From NCBI GenBank assembly GCA_033296885.1, contig MU863989.1, positions 1 through 64,000 of the forward strand: 64,000 bases of DNA, written 5' to 3'. The notes below the pieces were generated by a model. The model was not told where the DNA came from and ran no database searches. It saw only the letters and a list, made by a program, of their open reading frames with translations. Below, one piece after another: positions 22,687-31,718 of this stretch. The first letter of the stretch is position 1; each line of letters starts with the position of its first letter. This DNA is from Triangularia verruculosa (Eukaryota; Ascomycota; Sordariomycetes; Sordariales; Podosporaceae). Both the position numbers and the translations under genes were made by a program.

Positions 22687-23881
22687 CTAGAGCTCATCAT
22701 GGACCTGATCATGCTGCTCCTCCCCTTTCCATGGCTTCACCTTACCCTGGATAATATCGCCCAAAAACGCCTCCACAACTCCGGCCGAGATTACTTCCTT
22801 CCTCGTGTAGGGGAAGACGTCCCCGTTGTTGGGGTTTTGTACGGATAAACCTGTCCCATCTCTCAGGCCCATCATCTGGGCCGCATCGGCATACTCTTTT
22901 GCGTCGATGGTAACAAAATGAAGATACTCGTCGTATTTTTTGGCCAATGGCCGAATCTCAGACACATATCCGTCCTTTGCCTTTTGAGAATGGGTGAAGA
23001 AGTAGACGATGCTCTTGCGAGTCTGTTGCCACGCCGTGAGCCTCTGATCTCAAGTAGATAAATGATGACTCACCTGAAAGAATTCCATCTCGTTCCTTCT
23101 GGTCATTTCGGGAACTAGGGGTGTTGAACAGCTCAGGATGAAGTCCTGGAGTGCCCCAGGGCTGGCCAGATCGTTGCTGTTGGCCGTTAGGCCGGTCTCG
23201 TCAATATTGTTGAAGCATTCGACAAGTAATTTCGGGACCACACTGGCATGGTCTGCAATGGCAAAGGAAAACCGATCGCGATATCGCTCCGCTAATCTTG
23301 TGAACTCTTCCTCCAGGGGCTTCTCGGTAGGTCCAAAATGCCCAATGAAGGTGATATCGTCGGATGTCTGGAATGATGGCATAGACTTGTCATCCACATG
23401 GGAAACGGCGAGGCGACTTTGTCTCTGCAAGAATGACTTGATGGACTTGGATATCCGGGGACCACGGTAGGAGGTGTAGGTGCCGTCTTGTTTGTAAAGG
23501 CGGATTGTCGGACACGAGTGAACGTTGTACTGTTGACAAAGCTTTCCGTCCGTTGAGCAGTCGATACTGATGTAAAGATTCTCCCGGTCATGCTCTGAGA
23601 TAGCAGCCCATTCGGATTCAAGAGCTTGGCTGTGTTCCCTGGTAGAGGTCAGGTCCAGTCAAGAGATAGTTCAAGCGTGGGGTTCTTCTTACTCGTCTGG
23701 AAGAACGACTGACAACACGTTAGCACGATATAGAAGTACATCAGATGTTGAAAAGCTTACATGCAACAAGTGTGTGATCACGACCTGCAAGAGTCGTCTT
23801 CAACTCCTTCCCCTCAAGGTGGTCCCAAGCCGCCAAGGCCCTCGGCAGCAACAGCAAAAGAGCGCAGTACGTCAACATCAT
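22687..23881 (-). CDS. PDI-like ER-lumen protein lacking the CxxC active site, HDEL tail
   Basis: Exons 23761-23881, 23693-23708 (a 16-nt microexon), 23074-23638 and 22687-23022 give 345 residues; introns are 52, 54 and 51 nt. Residues 1-18 are a signal peptide and the last four are HDEL, so it is an ER-lumen resident. Residues about 20-120 form a thioredoxin-like a domain, with the cis-proline retained in HSCPT (P89). Where PDI has APWCGHCK, this protein has LPDEEHSQ without a gap, so CGHC becomes EEHS (46-49). A b domain and a b'-like domain ending in GKVKPW follow; the usual a' domain is absent. It should be redox-inactive and act as a binding or scaffold protein. The last intron could alternatively use an acceptor 21 nt earlier. 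It is divergent from a prolyl 4-hydroxylase-like gene 353 bp away. Confidence 0.85.
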
Positions 23882-24234
23882 TTCTCTGGCCGGTATTCAT
23901 TTCTTCATGTTTTGAGACGAGATCGACTTTGTCGAGAGGTAAAACAAGATCGGATTTGAGTTGGATGGCCAACAGGGGTGCTCTCCACAGGGGTGCATGA
24001 CTTGGGGCACAGATCGACCGCCTGTGACAGGAGGACAGTGCCGAGAACACACCAAAAAGCTTCGCTCGGCGTCATTTTGCTGCAAACGCAACATGGAAGT
24101 GTTTCAGCATTGGCCCATCCCCGGCGGAGCTGTTTTTAACGTGATCAGACATCTTGAGAAACGTTGTTTTTCCCAATGTCATTCTAACATCATCTCATGT
24201 TGGATTGAAGATCGTCCACCAAACACCATTCACA
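23882..24234. promoter_or_regulatory. Shared bidirectional promoter of the PDI-like and prolyl hydroxylase-like genes
   Basis: Only 353 bp separate the two start codons, which point away from each other. ATTGG (CCAAT on the minus strand) lies near 24110. No strong TATA box was seen on either side. Such a short head-to-head spacer makes co-regulation likely, but that is an inference. Confidence 0.55.
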
Positions 24235-25098
24235 ATGGCTCTGTTAAAGTCACTTCTGATCTCAGCGCTCGGCGCATCCACCCTCATCTCTGCCAGTGTA
24301 TCCAGCCCTGGCGACGAACCCCAAAAGCCCATCGACCTCGGCGAATATGTCTGCGAACATCCGGCGTATAAAGTGCTCATGGTGTCGAAATCGCCATTGG
24401 TCATTTACATAAAAGACTTTATCACGGCGCCGGAGCGTGCTCATCTGTTGAAATTGACGTAAGATTCCTTCGAATTCCGCCAGTCGCAACCATCACGCTC
24501 ATCACATCACAGAGAGAAAACTTTTACACGCTCCGGTGTAACGGCCGGTAACACCAAAAGCCACCACTCGGTCCGGACATCGCAAAGCACCACTGCACCT
24601 CGTGATGCGGTAGTCAGATGCATCGAGTCCCGAGCCCTCGCCTTTCAGGGCTACGACACCCCCGAGACTCACCTAGAACCCCTCCAACTGGTCAAATACG
24701 GCCCATCAGAGCGTTATCACTATCACACAGACTGGTTCACCTCCTCATCCCACACCCAAGGTCTCGGCGGCAACAGAATCAGCTCCTTCTTCGCCTATGT
24801 CCACGTCGCCAACGATACCATGGGTGGAGGGACCAATTTCCCCAGGCTGGACGCCCCGGCAAGCGATAAGTGGTGCCAGGAAGGGATCGTAGACTGTGAC
24901 GAAAAGTACGACAACGGGGTTACGTTTCGGCCTGTGGAGGGCAACGCGATTTATTGGGAGAATTTGTTGTCCGATGGGAGGGGTGACGAAAGGACACTTC
25001 ATGCTGGGCTTCCCGTTCTTTCCGGGGGGAAAGTGGGAATGAATATATGGACGAGACAAGAGCCCTTGCCAGAGGGAATAAGGGGTGCCGATTTGTGA
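24235..25098 (+). CDS. Prolyl 4-hydroxylase-like 2-oxoglutarate/Fe(II) dioxygenase, secretory pathway
   Basis: Exons 24235-24458 and 24513-25098 with a 54-nt intron (GTAAGA, CAG) give 269 residues. Residues 1-20 are a signal peptide. The catalytic domain matches the P4H-alpha family: SVRTSQST at 94-101, the Fe ligands H146 and D148 in YHYHTDWF and H238 in TLHAGLPV, and the 2-oxoglutarate-binding Lys K248 in GGKVGMNIW. Hence it should hydroxylate peptidyl proline (or a related residue) with O2 and 2-oxoglutarate in the ER or beyond. It ends in GADL, with no HDEL/KDEL. It lacks the animal alpha-subunit's N-terminal dimerisation and peptide-binding domains. The substrate is unknown. Its head-to-head neighbour is a PDI-like protein with HDEL. 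Confidence 0.92.
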
Positions 25099-25518
25099 TT
25101 TTTGTTACCTTTGATAAAATTGCCGAGTGGTCGGCGTTAGGAGGTCTGTCGTTCTTGTTGCTGCTAAACCCTCAGGCGGCCGCAGCATCCGGGTTGGTCC
25201 TCGCATGTAAAATCCGACCACTAAACTCCGGGCACATTGGATTGGCTTTGTGTTCCGCATCGTTACGCAAACAATGAATCAGGCAAAACCAGGCCTTGAA
25301 AGTCCATTATTCTGTGGTGGAAGCCGCGGTGCCTCAACGCCAAACTCCGGGCTGACTTATATGTAGCCGGTACTCGACATTGGATCAAAATAATGACAGA
25401 GATGTATAAGAAGACCAGAAGATCCGCCTCTAATGCTGATCTCTATCTGCACCACAACCGATTTTCAACAACCTGATCATCAATCAGACTTCAACAAGCA
25501 TTTTCTCAAATCAACAAA
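25099..25518. promoter_or_regulatory. Promoter region of the aldo-keto reductase gene
   Basis: This 420-bp stretch holds the 3' UTR of the dioxygenase gene and the upstream region of the reductase. ATGTATAAG at about 25400 could serve as TATA, followed by a CA/TC-rich leader rich in TCAACAA before the start codon. Confidence 0.4.
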
Positions 25519-26752
25519 ATGGCCCCTCCGTCCCTCCCTATTCGCAAACTGGGCCGCAACGGTCCCGAAATCCCAGCCATCGGACTGGGTCTAATGGGCT
25601 TGAGCATCGCTTATGGCGATCCTGGGTACGCTTTCAAACCGTAGTTCCTGTTAGCCCTCTTACCTAACCCTCCCATCACTACAGCGATGAAGCCTCCCGC
25701 CTCGCCTTCCTCGACCATGCCTGGTCCATCGGGTGCACAAACTGGGACACGGCTGACGCCTACGGCGACTGCGAGGACCTCCTCGGCAAGTGGTTCTCCC
25801 TTCACCCAGAGCGGCGAAAGGATATCTTCCTCGCCTCCAAGTTTGCCCTCGCAGGCCGCCTCACTCCCGAAGGGGAGTTCAAATTTGGAATCGACTCCAC
25901 CCCTGAGTACGCCCAGCAGGCGATTGAAAAGAGTCTGACGAGGTTGGGGGTCGAGTATCTCGACTTGTACTATATACACCGGACTGACGGGAAGACGCCC
26001 ATCGAGAAGACGGTGGGGGCCTTGAAGGAGCTGAAGGAGTACGCGTGAAGCCCCTTTCCCTGCCGAGTTGGGAGCTGTGAGTGCTGATCAATGGACAGGC
26101 AAGGTAAAATCAAAGCAATTGGCCTCTCTGAATGCTCGTCCAACACCCTTCGCCGGGCTTCCAAGATTGTCCAGATCGATGCCGTCCAGGTGGAATACAA
26201 CCCCTGGCAGCTCGATATTGAAAACGAGACCGGCACTGATCTATTGGCAACCTGCCGGGAGCTGAGCGTGACCGTTTTCGCTTACTCGCCACTGGGCCGG
26301 GGCTTCCTCACGGGACAGATCAAATCTGTCCATGATTTCGGCGCCGATGATTTCCGCCGGCTGGTGCCGAGGTTCAATCCCGAGAACTTTTCCAAGAATC
26401 TGGAGATTGTTGAAAAGCTGGGGGAGATCGCAAAGAAGAAGGGTGAGTACTTGTTTGATTCGCCCTCGGGGAAAGAGCGCTGACTGTTCAGCCAGGCTGC
26501 ACAACTGGTCAGCTGGCACTGGCGTGGCTCATGGCGCAGGGCCCCGACATCATCCCCATCCCGGGCACCAAGAAGATCAAGTATCTGGAGGAGAACGTGG
26601 CCTCTGTGAATGTTCATCTTTCAGACGAGGACGTCAACGAGATCAGGGCCACCATCGACAGCGCCGAAGTCCTTGGAGACCGTGTTGTTCCCGACTTCTT
26701 GGATGGACTCGGGCCTGATCAACAGCTGTACCAGGATACCCCTGAGCTGTAA
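25519..26752 (+). CDS. Aldo-keto reductase
   Basis: Exons 25519-25625, 25685-26038, 26099-26442 and 26496-26752 give 353 residues; introns are 59, 60 and 53 nt. It is a cytosolic NADPH-dependent TIM-barrel reductase of the AKR superfamily, close to the bacterial/fungal YakC-like (AKR13) and pyridoxal-reductase (AKR8) groups. The catalytic tetrad is D57, Y62, K88 and H134 (WDTADAYG, ASKFAL, YYIHRTD). Cofactor-binding parts are GKIKAIGLSECS and the C-terminal IPIPGTKKIKYLEEN. The start follows a CAACAAA leader. Its 3' end is 104 bp from the convergent P450 gene. Confidence 0.93.
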
Positions 26753-26856
26753 TCGAGGAGCCGAGATGGTCATCCGCATATGAAATTCAGGGTTTCCTCA
26801 AATGTCATCTTATTACAGTTAGGCAAAAATACACCTGTGCTATTTGACAGAAACCT

Positions 26857-28724
26857 CTACTGCTCACGCCTAGTCACACGGACCCAAAAGTCGTCAAACA
26901 TCCAGACGCCCTGTTCAGTGTTCTTTGTCAGTGCCTACCGCTTTTCGAATGAGAGTCGTAGAGTAAAAAAAACATACCGCATTATTGACCTTGGCTGCAT
27001 TAAAGGGGTTCACCACCGACCACTCATATCGTCTCAGAAGCTGTTTGTCTCGGGTCAGTACTGGTTGCTACTACTGATTGGGTGGCTATGCGCGCGCCGA
27101 AAACCAACCTCCACAAAGATCTTGTTAAACTCCATCATGGCTACGGTCTTGCCGGGGCATTGCCACTTTCCGAAATGGAAGACCAGGTCGGCGGTGGCCT
27201 TCATCTTCTCCAGCTGGTCCTCATCCGAATCCAGCCACCGTTCGGGCCTAAACGTCCCGGCATCCTCTCCAAACGTTTGTTTGTTGTGGTGAATGGCAAG
27301 GGGCGAGGATCCAATCTGCGTCCCGCCGGGAATGAACTTGCCGCAGATGACATCGCCGCCGGGAGGAACCTGCTTGAAGAAAGCACCTCCAGCAGGAGGG
27401 AGGATACGAAGGCCTTCTCTTATTACCGCCTGGAGATACGGAAGCTGCCGAGCCTCGGCATCCTTGATGGGAGAGGAAATCTTTCCCTTGGCGATGGCCT
27501 CGTCGATTTCTCGCTGCAGCTTGCGGTAGACTGGGGGGTGGGTGCAGATGTTGAGCATGACGGCGCGAATGGTGGAAGCAGAGGTGTCGGACCCTGCGAC
27601 GATCTGCAAGACAGCTTCGCCCTGGGCTTCTTCCAAGTTCAGGCCGTGGCGCATAAAGGAGCCAAGCATGTCCTGCTGAGGAACGGCATCCGGAGCGAAG
27701 CGAGCGGCCACGGCAGCGTTGGTGACACCAATGAAGGCGCCAAAGCCAATCTTGTCGGTCTCCTTGGGCAACAGCCATCTGAGGAAGCGGGATTGTATCA
27801 TGTTGGCCAGCGTAGGGATGCATGAGAGGGTCAGCATGGCCGGGATGGATCCCGCCGTGATCTTGATGTAATCGTATACATCATCGTCATTCTCGAGATA
27901 GCCCAGGGGCTCACCAAAGGCGAGATCGCTGATGACGTCGAGAGTGAAGTATTGGGCCTTTTCACCAAAGTCCATGGGGCGGTAGTCCTCGGAGGTGGAA
28001 ATGTACTTCCTCTCAATCAGGTCGATCAACCGAGCAATTTCTGTATCAATGGTGCTCTCCATGGACAAGTTTTCCTTGCCCGAGTACTAGGTAGCCAACG
28101 CACACTTGTCAGCATCCGACCACAGCCATCTCATGGCGACGCCAGTCAGTCAGGACATACACCTGCAACCATCTTGTTCCGCAAGGCAGTATGGCCGGCC
28201 TCATCGCGCATCGAAAACAGATTGTCTCTTGTGGGATTCAAGCGCCAAGCTTCGTACCCTACAGCACTGTGTGAGCCGCAGCGGATAGCAGCCGGACAGG
28301 TGAAGGCTTACACGGTCCTCGGATGTACGGCGACCTGACGGCCATCATCTTGCGCAACACCTCGGGATCGCTGGTGACGAGGTCATTGGGCCCGATACGG
28401 ACCAGAGGGCCTGTAGGGGAGGCAGGTTGACAGTGATCAGCAGTAATTACATACATGAGACGGCAACAGATGCAACGTACCATGCTTGTCGTTGAGCTCT
28501 TTGAGGACCTGAGGCAGCGTTCCCTTGATAGACTCGCGGACCTGCCAGTACTGGGAGAAAGCGGCGAGCTTGGGCCCGGGAATGTGTGAGAGACGGTACC
28601 ACTGGACGATGGTGGGTAGGACGAACAGCGCCACCGCAGCGACAAAGACAGTCGCGGCAGTTGCTCCAGTGGCATCCAAGATGCGTGCTACTAGCGCTGC
28701 TGCGGGGTGGCCGGTGAACGCCAT
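26857..28724 (-). CDS. Cytochrome P450, pisatin demethylase-like (CYP57-type)
   Basis: Six exons (28481-28724, 28312-28410, 28161-28258, 27109-28086, 26978-27040, 26910-26857) give 511 residues; introns are 70, 53, 74, 68 and 67 nt. Residues about 20-42 form the ER membrane anchor, followed by IPGPK. The I-helix has AGSDTSA, the ExxR is EGLR, and the heme loop is FHFGKWQCPGK with the ligand C457. Trp takes the place of the usual Arg in FxxGxRxCxG; pisatin demethylase-like P450s carry Tyr or Trp there (FGYGKYQCLGK). The tail FDDFWVRVTRREQ is also typical of that group. It is a monooxygenase working with NADPH-P450 reductase. The substrate is unknown. It is divergent from the methyltransferase gene and convergent with the AKR gene. 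Confidence 0.93.
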
Positions 28725-29484
28725 GCTGCTGGGCCGTCTCTCTCTTTTCTCTCTCTCTGTCTAGAAGCCAAAATCCGTCGAGGACAAGGACATGGAAGGA
28801 CAGGCGGTGGGCAGACCGAGTATTTTACCCGCACCCAGGATGGAGCTGGGAAGAGGGGGAATCCATCTGAAATGCAAGCAGCAAATGCAAATCAGCAATA
28901 CATACCCCGTCTGCCCGTCCAACTGGCACCACCTCAGACCTCATGGATAAGGCAAGGTGTGTGTACCCACACGGTGGAATGTGTCTTGCAACCCCGTCCT
29001 CACCGCCGCAGACTGGCAGTGACTGGCTACCAACAGCACCCACACCTGCACCTGTCTCGCGTAGTGGGTAGGGTTCTTGGGAACTGCTGGGTCGGGTGTT
29101 AGTGTGTAGCTGCTGACCAATCCCGGCCAGCGGCTTTTCCCTAGCAGACACGCGCCACGCTACACGCCCCCGCTAGCGGTCCAGCCTGTCCCTCGGGTCA
29201 CCCTCTCCTCCAGTTACATGTGCGCTGGGCTCCACTCCCGCCTCCCCTCCCTTCCCGCTTCAAGACAAGCGCTACCCGTACTCGCCCGTCCCCGAGCCGG
29301 TCCTGGAGGCAAAAAAGTGTCTCGGCCAGGGGTCATCCAGCCTTTTGGGTCCTGCTCGCCGCTCCTCTCTGTGGTTTTTCTTGATTGTCCTGCCATCTCT
29401 GCTCTTTTCTCTGTCTTGGGGTGATCCTTGTTTGTGCGCCGACGATAGACCATCATTGAGGCATCAAACAGACAGAAAGAAAGG
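28725..29484. promoter_or_regulatory. Bidirectional region between P450 and methyltransferase genes
   Basis: 760 bp separate the two divergent starts. The P450 side begins with a pure CT tract (CTCTCTTTTCTCTCTCT). CACCCACACGG-like C-rich elements and several GGGTG/CACCC repeats lie at about 28960-29060. A shared regulator is plausible but not shown. Confidence 0.4.
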
Positions 29485-31068
29485 ATGGCCGACTCCTCAG
29501 AGAAGAAGCCAACAACGGCCCCCGACACCAACCCCGCCATAACCACGGGCGGTCCCGCAAAGGAGCCACAAGCTTCAAGTCCGAGCCCGACGAACACCAC
29601 GCTCCCGCCGGCTCGGGACGATACGCCTATCACAACCACCGGCACCGCCGCCGCCGCCGTTGTAACCATTGCCGCGGAAGAGCTCCAAGCAGATGTATGG
29701 TCCAGCGGGGGGGGGGGGGGGGGGGTAAATGAAGTCAGCGGATAGATGCTGACACAACCCGACTCGCACAGGACTCGGACGAGGTCGATTCGGTGTTTGA
29801 TGACGGTGATTCGGCCATTGCCAGTGTGAGTCTGCCACCATCGTGCTCTTGAATGCAGTAATCGATTTTGACATGATGAGTAGCTTCATTCCTCCACCAC
29901 GTCCCTCCGTGACGAATTGATCCTGCAGGTCAAGGAGCATGGAAGGCAATACCAGGGTTACCTGGAAGCGAGTGAGTGTGACGTGCATCCTGATCGTTCA
30001 AGCTGCTAACCGAATCCAGAATATGTTCTTCCCATGGATGAGGTGGGATCATGCCCTTGCCAACCAACGTGTCTCGGATGAGAATTCCCCATGACTGACC
30101 GTGATGATCTCGTGAATCTAGCAAGAATTAGAGCGATTGGGTAAGGATATCGGACCCTAAACCAGGGACCACGGGCTAACCGAGCTGCCACAGATTTCCA
30201 GTGTCACTTGGTCTGGCTCACCCTGTCCAAGCAGCACTGTACGGCTCCTATTCAAAACATTCAGCGAGCCCTTGACGTAGGATGCGGCACAGGCATCTGG
30301 GCGATTGAGTTTGGTATGTTTTGCTGTCTTCTTTAGCAGCTGCAATACTGACTTCATATCTAGCCGACGAGCATCCCGAGGCCGAAGTGCTGGGCGTTGA
30401 TCTTGCCCCCGTGCAGCCGCAATGGTATTTCTCCCCATCGTCTTCAGCATGACCTCCTTATACTCACAGTTCCTTTCAGCGTGCCCCCAAACCTGATCTT
30501 TGAGGTGGACGACCTCGAACAGCCCTGGAACTTCACCCAGCGCTTCGATTACATTCACTGCCAGCTCATGATCGGCGCCTTCCAAGACTGGCCCAAATTC
30601 TTCCGCCAGTCGCGCGAGTTCCTCGCCCGACCCGACAGCTACACCGAAGTTCACGACATTGACTTTTTCATCCGCTGCGACGACGGCAGCCTCCCACCCG
30701 ACTGTGCTCTGGTGAAGTGGCACGAGCTGATGCACGAAGCCGCCAACAAGGCCGGTTTCCCGCTGGACGCCATCAACAAAGTGCCCGAAATGATGGCCGA
30801 GGCCGGGTACGTTGACATTGTGGCCAGGCAGGTGAAGTGGCCGATCAACACGTGGCCGAGGGATGCGAAGCATAAGGAGCTGGGCAAGTGGGCACATGAG
30901 AACTTCAGCTGGGGGTGTGAGAGCATGAGTCTGGCCTTGTTCACGAGGGTGCTGGGCTGGTCGGCGGATGAGGTGAGGGTATTCATGGCGTCGGTGAGAA
31001 ATGACTTGAGGAATAGGAAGTTGCATGCTTATTGGAATTTTTGGATCGTGTATGGACGGAGGGGCTGA
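29485..31068 (+). CDS. LaeA-like SAM-dependent methyltransferase
   Basis: Eight exons (29485-29694, 29772-29825, 29929-29971, 30020-30042, 30122-30140, 30194-30313, 30364-30424, 30480-31068) give 372 residues, including microexons of 23 and 19 nt. All junctions are frame-consistent and rebuild the family pattern: an acidic DSDEVDSVFDDGDSAIAS leader, HGRQYQGYLEAKYVLPMDEQELERLDFQ in pieces, SAM motif I ALDVGCGTGIWAIEF (142-156), then DEHPEAEVLGVDL and a conserved WP/WA-rich C-terminal half. This is the large fungal methyltransferase group that includes the secondary-metabolism regulator LaeA; most members are uncharacterised. The N-terminal 70 residues are Thr/Pro-rich. Intron 1 contains a 20-G run. 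It is divergent from the P450 gene. Confidence 0.88.
29707..29726 (+). repeat. 20-nt G homopolymer in intron 1 of the methyltransferase gene
   Basis: An uninterrupted run of 20 G starts 12 nt after the GTATGG donor. It is the longest homopolymer in the window, may form G-quadruplex RNA, and its exact length is prone to sequencing error. Confidence 0.8.
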
Positions 31069-31718
31069 GCGGTCATTCTTCATGGTTGGGTAGGTACATG
31101 CTGGAGTTGGACATATGGGATGGTCATGCGCGTTACAATCATTATAGCGGGTTGGTGTTTTCATGAGTTCCATAGCTCGGATTTTATGTGTTGGGCTGTG
31201 ATACCTTCATGTTAGTTATCGGTCTTTACTTGAGTACAGTAGGTAGCGAAATTGGACATTAATCGAATATAAATTGAGCACATGGATGGACACAAACTTT
31301 GAGCTAGACAATCTACGATAGCTTGGGGTACATCAAGGTCACACAAGATGCAATAGACATGCAGGAATCTTACGCCAAGTACCCATGCAGGTAAGCGCTG
31401 ACAGAACGCCAGCAGAGAGTGTGTTCGAGTTGAGCGATCATGGCTAACGGTGAAAAGATAAAAAGATAAAAACAAGCTGCCACGATAGACTGGCTTTTAC
31501 AATATTGCAATTTAAAACATAGCCCAAAAGCCATCAACAAACACGCTCAGATATCGCCGGACTGGTTGCCGGATGTCTCGTGAGAATCCCATCATGATCA
31601 TCATCCAACCAACATTTCGTAAATCATCCCGTGTATCCTCCACCACGCTGACATGCATGAACACGGTCAGCCACACCAACCCAACCTAACCCCCACGCGG
31701 GCGCCAAATAACGCCACC
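31069..31718. other. Convergent 3' spacer
   Basis: 650 bp between the stops of the methyltransferase and the ENA-type ATPase gene. Only short, unremarkable frames; presumably the two 3' UTRs. Confidence 0.4.

Noticed and set aside
23023..23073. A 30-nt version of the last PDI-like intron (acceptor GATCAG)
   Set aside because: 30 nt is below the usual minimum for fungal introns; the 51-nt version keeps the frame and gives a better b' domain start.
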